Made by a program: the position numbers and the translations under genes | Part shown: positions 1 through 8,354 of the stretch, piece after piece | Layout: each line of letters starts with the position of its first letter | How positions within the stretch are numbered: the stretch's first letter is position 1 | DNA from: Cryomorphaceae bacterium | GTDB taxonomy: Bacteria > Bacteroidota > Bacteroidia > Flavobacteriales_D > Sanyastnellaceae | DNA length: 39,668 bases | Assembly (NCBI GenBank): GCA_016124575.1 | Contig: WGNM01000014.1 | Location: 1 to 39,668 of the forward strand | Direction: 5' to 3' | Notes under the pieces: generated by a model | Seen by the model: the letters and a program-made list of their open reading frames with translations, nothing else | The model's database searches: none | Told to the model about the DNA's origin: nothing

Positions 1-1
1 A

Positions 2-265
2 ACAAACGCCCACTTAGCTTATAATCAATCAATTGATAAAGGAAAGTCCAGCGAAAAGACCGCTGAATGGATCAAAAAAGTGCTTTTCAATTTGGAATGC
101 AAGCTCAAGGGTGTGCATCATTTTGTGATGCCTTATTACTTACAACTCTATCTAGATGAATTTGCCTTTCGCTACAACCTAAGAGATGAATCCCAACTCT
201 TCAAAATCGCGGTTGAAAACCTGATTCGGTCCGTGGGCACGATTGCGGATAATCAATTTCATTGA
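2..265 (+). CDS. IS1595-family (ISXO2-like) transposase, C-terminal fragment
   Basis: The frame is open from the window edge, so only the last 87 codons are seen. The visible part has the end-of-domain pattern of IS1595/ISXO2 DDE transposases: an SSEKTAEWIK stretch, then KGVHHFV, then LQLYLDEFAFRYNLR, which matches the family's 'GxHH-(V/I)S...LQxYLDEFxxRxNxR' signature. A GTG at 80 could be called as a start, but the homologous residues upstream show that the gene begins outside the window. A short inverted repeat (AATCAAT/ATTGATT, 251-267) covers the stop codon. I could not place the terminal inverted repeat of the element. Family assignment is by motif; whether the element is intact is unknown. 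Confidence 0.72.
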   Translation, partial: TNAHLAYNQSIDKGKSSEKTAEWIKKVLFNLECKLKGVHHFVMPYYLQLYLDEFAFRYNLRDESQLFKIAVENLIRSVGTIADNQFH

Positions 266-326
266 TTAAAAATTGAGTGTTGAAAAGCTCTTACCCCTCA
301 ATTTTCAACCCCACGCCTATTTTCCT

Positions 327-334
327 TAGCTTTC
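327..334 (+). promoter_or_regulatory. Possible -7 box of the subtilase gene
   Basis: TAGCTTTC differs from the Bacteroidota -7 consensus TAnnTTTG by one base and lies 15 bases before the ATG at 350. A TTTTC run lies about 20 bases upstream. Weak call. Confidence 0.3.
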
Positions 335-349
335 AACAAACCAAAACCC

Positions 350-1924
350 ATGAAAAAACTAACACTCTTTACTGCGGGGCTAGCACTGCTCCTCGCAGGA
401 TGTCAGAAAGAAACAGTTACAAACGAGGCCAGTCTGATCTATAAAGTCGACCTTACCCTTCAAAGCGAAATGCCACGGATACCCGTTGTTCCTTTTACAA
501 AAGCGGAAATGGACACCGAGGTACTGCGACAATTGCAAGCAGGCGGCATCATACGTTGGGAAAACATGAACGACCAGCAATTGTGGAGTGCTGTAGTACA
601 GTCAGACTCATTGATTGCTGTGGGTTACCAGCCAGAAAACCACAGTGGAATTGAAAACAACATCCACCTGATCGATGTGAAACAAGGTGAATGGCTTGCT
701 GTAAAAGATGCATTGATCAACTATATCGTAAATGAAACCAATCGCTTGCATCCTGAAAAACCCGTAACAGCATCCGATATTCTGGCTTATGGGGAAAAAG
801 GATTGCCTTACTTCAACATCCGTGTCTACGATTTCGAAATTCTAGCTGCTTTGCGCCGGATGAAAGTTGTTCGCTACGTTGAACCAACAGGATATGGCCT
901 GGAAGACCCGAACAGATCTTCTTCTGGATGTGGTGGCAACACACCCGACTACAGTTTGCAAAACGGTGTTGACTATACCATCATCGCACCAAATGCCAAA
1001 TTGTCGTGGAATTATAGCTACAGCAATATCGAAGCCGCATGGGCTCAGAGTACTGGAGATAATATCACAGTTGGGTTAATTGACACAGGTGTAAGCCAAG
1101 GACAAAACAAGCTAAACAGCCAATATAGCAGTGGCTGGTCAACTGGACGTACCATCACCAGAAAAGGATTTTTGGAAGACTGTTGGTTGTGGTGGTGCAC
1201 CAACCAAGGGGTTTATGACGATTGCGGACATGGCACTTCCATGGCGGGAACCATTGCTGCTCCGCGGACTTCGGCAGGAAGCTCTGTGGGTGTTGCCTAC
1301 AATGCGAACCTCGTTAGCTGCAAAGGATCAGAAGATGTTGTGGTGAATACGAGTGATGAAAAAGACGGCGTGTCTGATTCTTATTACTACCTCGCCAATC
1401 GCAACGACGTGAAGTTGATATCGATGTCGATGGGTGATGTATTCTGGAGCAACCAAGTTGCAGATGCGATATACTACGCGAACAACAAAGGCAAGTTGAT
1501 GTTTTGTGCGGCGGGGACTTCGTTGAGTTGGACGAGTTGGTGGGGAGTTATTTTTCCTGCTACCATGAGTCAAACAGTTGCTGTTACAGGAATCAAGACA
1601 GGCAGTCCGATGGAGAAATGTGTTGAGTGCCATGACGGTTCACAAGTCGACTTCGTTGTGGTGATGCAAGACCGCAACAATACTGACCGTGGCCCGATAA
1701 CACTTGCAGACTACAGCGATCAGCCGAATTATACCGGGGGTTCGTCGGTAGCGACAGCAACAGTAGCTGGAATCGCAGCTTTGGTATGGGAAGAGAACCC
1801 ATCACTTTCGAAAACCCAAGTTTTAAATTACCTCAAGCTGAATGCAAGTTTTTATCCTTCTCGAAATGGCAATTTCGGATGGGGGATTATTGATGCAGCA
1901 GCAGCAGTGAATGCTGTTCCATAG
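350..1924 (+). CDS. Subtilisin-like (S8) serine protease lipoprotein with altered oxyanion residue
   Basis: A 524-residue exported lipoprotein: a basic N-terminus, a hydrophobic core and the lipobox LAGC (Cys18) predict lipidation by signal peptidase II. Residues of about 20-190 form a pro-region without a motif I know. The S8 domain follows with catalytic Asp245 (VGLIDTGVS), His294 (CGHGTSMAG) and Ser466 (GGSSVATATVAG). The Ser motif is divergent, with TAT replacing the usual TPH. The oxyanion-hole Asn, normally in AAGN, is replaced by Thr390 (FCAAGTS). Several Cys pairs suggest disulfides. There is no type IX sorting tail, which fits a lipid anchor. The gene is monocistronic and ends at a strong terminator. 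The fold is certain; full proteolytic activity is not. Confidence 0.88.
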   Translation: MKKLTLFTAGLALLLAGCQKETVTNEASLIYKVDLTLQSEMPRIPVVPFTKAEMDTEVLRQLQAGGIIRWENMNDQQLWSAVVQSDSLIAVGYQPENHSGIENNIHLIDVKQGEWLAVKDALINYIVNETNRLHPEKPVTASDILAYGEKGLPYFNIRVYDFEILAALRRMKVVRYVEPTGYGLEDPNRSSSGCGGNTPDYSLQNGVDYTIIAPNAKLSWNYSYSNIEAAWAQSTGDNITVGLIDTGVSQGQNKLNSQYSSGWSTGRTITRKGFLEDCWLWWCTNQGVYDDCGHGTSMAGTIAAPRTSAGSSVGVAYNANLVSCKGSEDVVVNTSDEKDGVSDSYYYLANRNDVKLISMSMGDVFWSNQVADAIYYANNKGKLMFCAAGTSLSWTSWWGVIFPATMSQTVAVTGIKTGSPMEKCVECHDGSQVDFVVVMQDRNNTDRGPITLADYSDQPNYTGGSSVATATVAGIAALVWEENPSLSKTQVLNYLKLNASFYPSRNGNFGWGIIDAAAAVNAVP

Positions 1925-1950
1925 ATGAGAATAATTGTACTTGATATAAA

Positions 1951-1978
1951 AAAACCTGCCAATGGCAGGTTTTTTTTT
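1951..1978 (+). terminator. Rho-independent terminator after the subtilase gene
   Basis: Stem CCTGCC/GGCAGG with an AAT loop, A-rich before and nine T after. It lies between convergent genes and could work in both directions. The same core recurs at 5471-5495. Confidence 0.9.
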
Positions 1979-1982
1979 CGTT

Positions 1983-4553
1983 CTATCTCACTACTGTAAT
2001 TATTCCATTTCTTGTCTGAACACCTTCGAGACACGGCAGTTGGTATCTTAGCTCATAGAAATAGGTCCCATCAGCCAGAGGTTCGCCGTTTGTGCTGCCA
2101 TCCCATGCTAGATGTTTGTTTGTAGTGTATACCAACACTCCCCAACGATTGTAGAGGTTGAATTGCATATTGGTGACTTCTTCAAAACCTTCGTTTGCAA
2201 TTAGCTTTAAGACATCGTTGACACCATCATTCTGGGGAGAGAAGATATTTGGCACTTCGAACGGACTAAAGCTTTCAACTTCAGGCAAATCAATCAGAAG
2301 ATGCAAGGAGTCTGTAGTTTGGCAATGCTCATTGGCGACTACACACAACAAAGAAACCTGACCTTCGTGGGAGGATTGAAATTCCACTTGATCTTGATCA
2401 GATAAAAATTCATTTGCAAAAAACCATTCAACACCTGTGATTCCGCTTCCTTCTGCATAGGCGAGAAGGCCTGAAGGGGCGCATGTTGACGAAGGCGTTA
2501 CAATTACCTCGGCTTCGGCTGCCAATGGTTCGAAAAACTCAAAAGCAAATTGCACTTGACTTGTCGAATCGCACACTTCATCAAGTGCGGTTAATTCAAT
2601 CAAATACTCTCCTGGGCTATTAATTTGAAGATCAAAGCTCTCTTCATTACTCACCTCCAGACCATTGACTTGCCATGACATTGAAGTAGCCCCAGAACCA
2701 GTGAAGCTGAATGGGATAGTTTGAGGAACAGCGCAAGAATCCCGTGCCTCACTTGTGGCTGCAACCTGCAAGGTAGAGAATATCGCAGGTAGCATTAACT
2801 CAAGCATTGTGCTATCTGCACCATTGCACGTAGTGGAATCAGAAACAATTAATTGTATGTTTTGAATGGTGCCCGATGGAAACTCCAATAAAAGATTACC
2901 CTCTTCGGTTTGTTGTGAGTCGCCATTTGTGCTCCACGTATAAACAAGGCCCGATGAAGTTGAAGAAAGACTCACAGCGCTTGAAGAGCAATTGCTGTCT
3001 ATGATTTCTGCTTGCAAAGCTGCCGTTGTCCAACCGCTTGGCATGTCCGAAAAATCCAGCTTCAAAAGGAAACTACCATCTGGTGATTCAAATTCTGGTG
3101 CACTCGATGCAAATGCACCAGGTGTGCTAATCAACTCGTTTAGGCCATTCCAGAGATCAACATTATTGACAATTGTCCCAATAACGATTTGACTTGAATC
3201 ATATTGAAAGAATGTCCTATCATAATACACGACAGAGGACCCACCAAAGCACCCTCCATATTGCAACGTATGGTTCACCGTATTTAATACTGCAAGGTAC
3301 GTGGTGCCTGTTTCTTGAATTGCATTACTCGTAAGAGGCAGTCCGCTCAGTCCAACGCAAGGAGGCGGGCAATATGAAAAACCAACCGCAAAAAGGTAAA
3401 TAAACCCACATTCATCAACGTCTATTCCACGCGGGGCGAGATCGTCAATACCTTCTATTGGTTCTTCCCACCCGATGCGATAATGAGAAAGCAGCGTTGT
3501 AAGTTCAGTATCAAACTCAGCAACCCACATTCGTCCGTTACCCCAAGCTGCTTGTGCTTCTGGATACCCGCTAGCATCATCGGTTTTTCCAAATACCGCA
3601 ATGCCATTGGCTGTCTCTGCTAGCCGCCAAGCTTGTTCTTTGCCTGTTGAACCGAAATACGTTAGATTCTTCAATTCTCCTGTAAAATGATCCACGGTAG
3701 CTACCCACGCTTCTTCTGCTCCTTCAAAACTTGAATCATAGGCATTCTCTGAGGTTGGTAATCCAGGAGCCCAACCATGTCCACACATAGCTAAATCACC
3801 ATTCTCAAGCAAAATGAGATCAACCACTCCAGCAGGAACTGCAGTGGGCGCTAGTGATGAATAACCAGTGCTCCAATTCATGGTGCTCAATTCCATGTCC
3901 ATAGAAAACACACCACATCCTCTCTGCCCTGTTTCTCCCAGTTGAATATCGAAGGTTAGATCATCCATGTGATTGAGGAAATTCCAACTAAAAAAGATAG
4001 AGTTCCCATCAGTTTTTATTGGACTTAGATATCGATAATAGTCTTGAGCGAAACTGCCATAATTATAGGCTCTCGTAGCTCGGCCCACAAAAGGTAAATA
4101 ACTCGAATGCAGCAACTCTGAACCTTCCGAATTTATCGCACAAATATAATACTTCGAATCCCCAACATTCGGCGATGGCAAATCCATATAAGCTCCTTCT
4201 GTGATTGGAAAAGAATCAGAAGAGGATTGGTTTATTAGGTAAATTCGCCCAGTCAATTCATCGACTGCTAACCCAAGAAATATTCCGATAAGTGAAGAAT
4301 AATCAGCAGATCCCCCAAGCATCGCCATCCATTCCATGGTACTGCCATCTGAACTGAACTGCGCGGCAACTGCAGCGCCGTAGACCAGACCATCCGCAAT
4401 CCCTCCTCCATTGTCCGGGAGTACCGTCGAACCCAATGTTCCATCATACCCACCTCCGTAAACAATCTTGCCATTAGCCAAAACTTCTCCACAATGAATA
4501 CTTGCTGGTATTCCAATATTCGTAATCCAACTCACTGCCGGATCAATTACCAA
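1983..4553 (-). pseudogene. Secreted DUF7948/gliding-type surface protein, C-terminal part after an in-frame stop
   Basis: This 856-residue frame is the direct, same-frame continuation of 4569-5225; only one TAA (4571-4569) separates the two. The TTG at 4553 is not a convincing start. The first visible segment, LVIDPAVSWIT, is the junction that normally follows the DUF7948 N-terminal domain. Next comes a repeat region of the SBBP/beta-propeller kind (about 450 residues), then Ig/PKD-like modules rich in Cys, then a gliding-motility-associated (type B) C-terminal domain with FSPQNDGVNDVL, YNRWGVLVY and DGTYFYELRY, ending in ITVVR. That tail targets proteins to type IX secretion. Without the N-terminal half there is no signal peptide, so this part should not be exported on its own. 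Confidence 0.8.
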
Positions 4554-4568
4554 TGTTTCTTCCGTCCT

Positions 4569-5225
4569 TTAGGTGCCCAAATCAAATCCATACCCGCCTT
4601 TGACCTTCTCGAACTGAACATCAACGCCCCGTTGCCCTTGATAAGCGACTGGAGCACTGTCGATAATCGTCCCAAACCCTGTTTTGAGATGTAGATCATT
4701 GTCTTGCAACTCTGCACCAAGAAGTCCATTGTACGACCATTTTACTTGACCCGGATTTGCACCTGGCTTAACGATAAAATCATACTTAAAACCATGCTCA
4801 TTTGAATACACCACCAAATCAATTCCACTGTATAAATCAGAATAAACTACGCGGAAAAAGGAAGGTACATTTGATCGCCATTGCGACTCATCTCTACCAA
4901 AATAATAATGGTGCTTTGTTGGAGTTTTAGATGAAACCTCAGCCGAAGGTATTATTTGCTCTACATTCTCGAACCGCATGTCCCAGCACCAAGCAAGGGT
5001 GTCGGGCCGTTCTTCTTCTAATTCACTATGCACCAATTGCTCATGATTTTTCACAAACCGAATGGCATCGCTCTTTAATTGAATAATTCCCGTAGAGGTT
5101 GTCGCTTGAAAAAATACATCATTTGAAAACTGACCTTGATTTTCAACAAACATCAACTGACCTGATAACAAGCCAGGAAGCAAGATCAAGTGAATCAATA
5201 AGATATGTGAAAAGAAATATTTCAT
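4569..5225 (-). pseudogene. Secreted DUF7948 surface protein, N-terminal part ending at a premature TAA
   Basis: A 218-residue frame starting with a clear signal peptide (MKYFFSHILL, hydrophobic core, cut near SGQ). It then has the DUF7948-type pattern: ENQGQF near the mature N-terminus, WRSNVPSFFRVVYSDLYSGI, and KYDFIVKPGANP. It stops after YGFDLGT. In relatives this point continues straight into LVIDP, and here that motif lies five codons further on in the same frame. The simplest reading is one gene at 1983-5225 (about 1,080 codons) broken by a nonsense codon at position 219. A paralogue begins at 39119. The alternatives are a consensus error or stop-codon readthrough. Confidence 0.8.
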
Positions 5226-5286
5226 TTTTCACAACTTTTCATTTGTAAAGTAATAAATAATTGAAATAGCGAACCAATTCTTTTAA

Positions 5287-5466
5287 TTTAAAAGAAAACA
5301 TATTGCACTTGACGAGGGGATGATTCTCGACATTGATCTTGCATATTCAAACGCCGACTTAGACTGCGATGGTCTCGTAAACTCTAGCGATTTATTATAC
5401 TTTTTATCGATTCTTGGCACATGTTACGAGCCTTGTGGCTTTAGAGAAGAATTTTTTAATTCATAA
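5287..5466 (+). pseudogene. Orphan dockerin-like EF-hand tail (gene remnant)
   Basis: The frame is open from 5287 to a TAA at 5466, and the first ATG is at 5320 (48 codons). The peptide ends with ADLDCDGLVNSSDLLYFLSI, then LGTC. This is the DxDxDGxxxxxDLLxFL calcium-loop/helix pattern that closes the secreted proteins at 36144 and 37747. It has no signal peptide and nothing recognisable upstream, so it looks like the 3' end of a lost secreted-protein gene. Its own terminator follows at once. It lies just upstream of the broken DUF7948 gene, on the opposite strand. Coding signal is good; a functional stand-alone protein is unlikely. Confidence 0.6.
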
Positions 5467-5470
5467 GTAT

Positions 5471-5495
5471 AAACCTGCCAATGGCAGGTTTTTTT
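5471..5495 (+). terminator. Rho-independent terminator, same core as 1951-1978
   Basis: AAACCTGCC-AAT-GGCAGGTT followed by a T run. It ends the orphan dockerin-like frame and faces the DUF2490 gene, so it may be bidirectional. Confidence 0.85.
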
Positions 5496-5523
5496 ATGCT
5501 TCACTACCAAAAACAGTCTCTTC

Positions 5524-6231
5524 CTAATTCAGTTTATAGCTGAAGCCGAAAGCGATAATTCGCGCTCTATCGTCGACACCGATGTTTAATTCATTGTCTA
5601 CCACATAGCTCAATTTGAGATCAAAATCTTTTGAGACTTTATATTGGGCGAACATCACCCATCTCCAAGCCTGGTATTCAAGAAATTCACCAGATCGCAA
5701 ACCATGAAACAGTTCGATGGAACTTCCCAGATCAATTCTTTTCAAGCCCTTATACTCTGCTTCTATTTTATTCCGAAAATTCGAATTTTGGTCGGCTTCA
5801 CGCTTGATATTGGCTTTATCGAACGAAAATTGCACTTTCGATTTGTAGGCGATTCTGAAGTCATCAAGTTTCCACGTTTTATCTCCTCCGAGCTGCAAAC
5901 GTTGTCGTTGCTGCCACCCCGAATTTCTTTGCACCCCCGATATGCGGTATGTCGCCCCTACCTCAAATCCATCAGGAAGGTCATAATTTACGCCGAGATC
6001 AAGAATTCTATTTCTTATCCGAGATACGTTTTGATCCCAGCGGAGCTCAGGCGAAAGACTTAGATCAATTTTTTTGGATGATTTGAATTTCAATGTCCCG
6101 CCTGTCCATATCCCAAAGTCTTTATTTTGACCAAATGAATAGATGCAAGCGAATAAAACAAGCGTCAGCGTAAAAAAACGCGTCAAAAATCTACTCGAGC
6201 ACATGCAGAAACGCAAACAAAACGTCATCAT
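5524..6231 (-). CDS. DUF2490-type outer-membrane beta-barrel protein
   Basis: A 235-residue predicted outer-membrane protein. The N-terminus is hydrophobic and ends in a cleavable-looking YSFGQ. The start at 6231 gives a long n-region; an ATG at codon 10 (MCSSRF) would give a more standard signal peptide. The mature part opens with DFGIWTGGTLKFKSSKKIDL and continues with alternating amphipathic strands rich in aromatic residues and Arg/Lys (SPELRWDQNVSRIRNRILDL, GATYRISGV), ending in FGFSYKLN, a typical beta-barrel C-terminus with terminal aromatic residues. This pattern matches DUF2490 proteins of Bacteroidota, whose function is unknown. It is transcribed alone, away from the ribosomal operon. 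Confidence 0.72.
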   Translation of the reverse strand: MMTFCLRFCMCSSRFLTRFFTLTLVLFACIYSFGQNKDFGIWTGGTLKFKSSKKIDLSLSPELRWDQNVSRIRNRILDLGVNYDLPDGFEVGATYRISGVQRNSGWQQRQRLQLGGDKTWKLDDFRIAYKSKVQFSFDKANIKREADQNSNFRNKIEAEYKGLKRIDLGSSIELFHGLRSGEFLEYQAWRWVMFAQYKVSKDFDLKLSYVVDNELNIGVDDRARIIAFGFSYKLN

Positions 6232-6401
6232 TGGTGGGTGATTATACTGATTTCAAGGAAGGCTAGTAACAGGAAGTTACGCAGCAGCAATACAGTCAAG
6301 AGTGCAAAAATGTTCACAAAAGGTGAAAGAAATACAATTCCGGCATGAAAAAAATCGAAGAAACGAAATTCGAATCCTTGTCAAATAAAATCGACAACCC
6401 C

Positions 6402-6431
6402 TTGTATTTTAAAGAATAATGCGTACTTTTG
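6402..6431 (+). promoter_or_regulatory. Promoter of the rpsF-rpsR-rplI operon
   Basis: TTG (6402-6404), exactly 19 bases, then TACTTTTG (6424-6431): a perfect match to the Bacteroidota housekeeping promoter TTG-N19-TAnnTTTG. The expected transcription start is near 6437, giving a leader of about 28 bases. The A/T-rich leader has no Shine-Dalgarno sequence, as is usual in this phylum. Confidence 0.85.
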
Positions 6432-6464
6432 CACCCCATTTTTGGAATTAAAAACATACAAATT

Positions 6465-6806
6465 ATGAACCGTTACGAGACTGTTTTCATTATGACTCCC
6501 GTGCTGTCGGAAGAACAGGCAGCGGAAACAGTTGCGAAGTTCAAAGGCCTCATCAAAGAGAATGGTGGAAAGATCATTCACGAAGAGGCTTGGGGACTGA
6601 GGAAACTGGCCTACCCGATTCAAAAGAAGACAACAGGTTTTTACCACCTGCTTGAATTCGAATGCGACGCAGAATACCTTCGTCCATTCGAAACTGAATT
6701 CCGTCGGGATGAGCGCATTATCCGCTTCTTAAGCACCCGCATGGAGAAAGACCATGTTGAATATGCTGAAAAGCGTCGCAACAAAGCTGCTCAACCACAA
6801 GCTTAA
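6465..6806 (+). CDS. rpsF: 30S ribosomal protein S6
   Basis: A 113-residue protein that binds S18 and the central domain of 16S rRNA. The start [10 protein letters not shown] is the family N-terminus. A longer frame from 6429 would begin inside the promoter, at the transcription start, so it is rejected. Visible S6 features are [20 protein letters not shown], the [12 protein letters not shown] strand and [13 protein letters not shown], followed by a short basic tail. It is the first gene of the classic rpsF-rpsR-rplI operon. Confidence 0.97.
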   Translation: MNRYETVFIMTPVLSEEQAAETVAKFKGLIKENGGKIIHEEAWGLRKLAYPIQKKTTGFYHLLEFECDAEYLRPFETEFRRDERIIRFLSTRMEKDHVEYAEKRRNKAAQPQA

Positions 6807-6824
6807 TCCTTAAAAAGAAGTAAC

Positions 6825-7091
6825 ATGTCAGACAGAAATGAAATTCGCTACCTCAATCCGATACAGATTGAGACTACGCGTAACAAATATTGCCGATTCA
6901 AGAAGGCAGGCATCAAGTACATCGACTACAAGGATGCGGACTTTCTTCTAAAATTGTGCAATGAGCAAGGTAAAATCCTTCCTCGTCGTATCACTGGTAC
7001 CTCAATGAAGTATCAGCGTAAAGTTTCACAAGCCATCAAAAAAGCACGTCACTTGGCACTTATGCCTTACGTTGCTGATATGCTTAAATAA
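6825..7091 (+). CDS. rpsR: 30S ribosomal protein S18
   Basis: An 88-residue S18 with the conserved [20 protein letters not shown] block and the rRNA-binding [20 protein letters not shown] block, ending in a basic helix [12 protein letters not shown]. It starts 18 bases after rpsF stops and pairs with S6 in the 30S platform. Length and order are normal for the phylum. Confidence 0.97.
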   Translation: MSDRNEIRYLNPIQIETTRNKYCRFKKAGIKYIDYKDADFLLKLCNEQGKILPRRITGTSMKYQRKVSQAIKKARHLALMPYVADMLK

Positions 7092-7103
7092 AAATCACGC
7101 ACC

Positions 7104-7550
7104 ATGGAAATCATTCTTAAAGAAGACATCGACAAGCTAGGTAGCAAAGACGATATCGTAAAGGTGCGTGACGGATATGCACGTAACTTTTTGATCCCAA
7201 CAGGAGCTGCTATCATGGCGACGGAATCTGCGAAGAAAATTCACGCAGAAAACCTTCGTCAACGTGCACACAAAGAGGATAAAATCCTTGCTGATGCACA
7301 AGTTATTGCAGACAAACTTGTAAATGTTAAACTTTCTATCGGCGCTAAAGCTGGTGAAAACGGCAAAATCTTCGGATCGGTTAACACCATCCAGATCGCT
7401 GAAGCACTTACTAAAGCAGGTTTCGAAATCGATCGTAAGCACATCACGATGCAAGAAGATGCGATTAAAGAGCTTGGAACTTATGAAGCAACAGTAAAAC
7501 TTCACAGGAAAATTTCTCAGAAAGTTTCTTTTGATGTTGTTGGTGAATAA
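7104..7550 (+). CDS. rplI: 50S ribosomal protein L9
   Basis: A 148-residue L9: the N-terminal domain contains DKLGSKDDIVKVRDGYARNF and LIPTGAA, then a long Lys/Glu/Ala-rich connecting helix (about residues 42-75), then the C-terminal domain with GKIFGSVNTIQIAEAL. It binds 23S rRNA at the base of the L1 stalk. It is the last gene of the operon, 12 bases after rpsR, and is followed by a strong terminator. Confidence 0.97.
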   Translation: MEIILKEDIDKLGSKDDIVKVRDGYARNFLIPTGAAIMATESAKKIHAENLRQRAHKEDKILADAQVIADKLVNVKLSIGAKAGENGKIFGSVNTIQIAEALTKAGFEIDRKHITMQEDAIKELGTYEATVKLHRKISQKVSFDVVGE

Positions 7551-7570
7551 CTGAAAATACTCCACTTTTA

Positions 7571-7599
7571 AAGGTCGGCTCTTGCCGACCTTTTTTTTT
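7571..7599 (+). terminator. Terminator of the ribosomal protein operon
   Basis: Perfect 9-bp stem AAGGTCGGC/GCCGACCTT with a TCTT loop and a run of nine T. The next gene's ATG (7603) begins only four bases after the T run. Confidence 0.92.
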
Positions 7600-7602
7600 C
7601 AC

Positions 7603-8283
7603 ATGAAACGCTTGCTCCTCATTTTACTCTTGTTGCCTTTCGGCTTGAACGGACAAATCCGTTCAGTGAAAGTGAATGTCCTTGGCGGAGCCTTTGGCAG
7701 CATAGGCGTTAGCTTCGAGCATGTCAAAAAAAAACAATATGCCTGGCAATTTTCACTAACCTACCGTCCGAAATTCGATGGCCCATCATTGCTCTTCAAC
7801 AAGCAAGAACCCGGTTGGAATACTGAAGAAGCGAAGACTGCTGTGTATGGCGGACAAATCAGTAGGCGCTGGTACACCAACAAAGCCAAGAAAAATCCGG
7901 CGAAGCCTTACTTTGCTTTGTACGGACAATCACAATTTTGGCAAGGAGAGTTGAGGCAATCATTCGACGGCCAGCAATTTGAAATTGATGGCACCTACTC
8001 CACCTTCACCTTCGGATTGCAGTTCGGCACCAATTGGATTTTCGACGATAAATTTTGCATCGACTTCACATTCGTTGGCTTTGGGATCAGTGCCAATCAA
8101 ATAAAGGCGCATGGCATTGCCTCTCAGTCTGGCTATGCAGGCTTTTGGGAAGAAAACCTCTCCCAAATCCCCGTTGTAGGTAGCCACCTCTTGCTCGAGG
8201 GAACCGATGGAGCCTACAGTGTAAATGCAGGATATGTAGGCATCAACGTACACACCGCATTGCGATTGGGCTTCCTTTTTTAA
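7603..8283 (+). CDS. Small outer-membrane beta-barrel protein, unknown function
   Basis: A 226-residue exported protein. The start is MKRLLLILLL; the frame can be extended to a TTG at 7582, but that codon lies in the terminator stem. The signal peptide ends near LNGQ. The rest alternates short strands with turns (VKVNVLGGAFGSIGVSFEHV, YAWQFSLTYRPKF, STFTFGLQFGTNWIF) and ends in ALRLGFLF, a typical beta-barrel terminal strand. It resembles DUF3575-like Bacteroidota barrels, but I cannot fix the family. No promoter lies between the rplI terminator and the ATG, so expression depends on readthrough or on a promoter inside rplI. Confidence 0.7.
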   Translation: MKRLLLILLLLPFGLNGQIRSVKVNVLGGAFGSIGVSFEHVKKKQYAWQFSLTYRPKFDGPSLLFNKQEPGWNTEEAKTAVYGGQISRRWYTNKAKKNPAKPYFALYGQSQFWQGELRQSFDGQQFEIDGTYSTFTFGLQFGTNWIFDDKFCIDFTFVGFGISANQIKAHGIASQSGYAGFWEENLSQIPVVGSHLLLEGTDGAYSVNAGYVGINVHTALRLGFLF

Positions 8284-8354
8284 GAACAGAAACCTCCCGC
8301 ATCCGTGCCGTGTGCACGAAGAAAAAAATTGGTAGGAAAAACTAACTTTACAAC

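Noticed and set aside
251-309. Inverted repeats (AAAATTGAG/CTCAATTTT and GTTGAAAA/TTTTCAAC) as the transposon end
   Set aside because: They are short, A/T-rich and overlap each other; without the left end of the element the match cannot be tested.
4553-4571. The TTG at 4553 as the start of an independent 856-residue gene
   Set aside because: It begins in the middle of the LVIDP motif that belongs to the upstream domain, has no signal peptide although the protein carries a secretion tail, and is in the same frame as the preceding piece.
4569-4571. Recoding of TAA as a sense codon in this organism
   Set aside because: TAA ends rpsF, rpsR, rplI and uvrB here, so it is a normal stop.
6429-6464. 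Longer N-terminus for S6 starting at 6429
   Set aside because: It begins in the -7 box, before the expected transcription start; MNRYET at 6465 is the family start.
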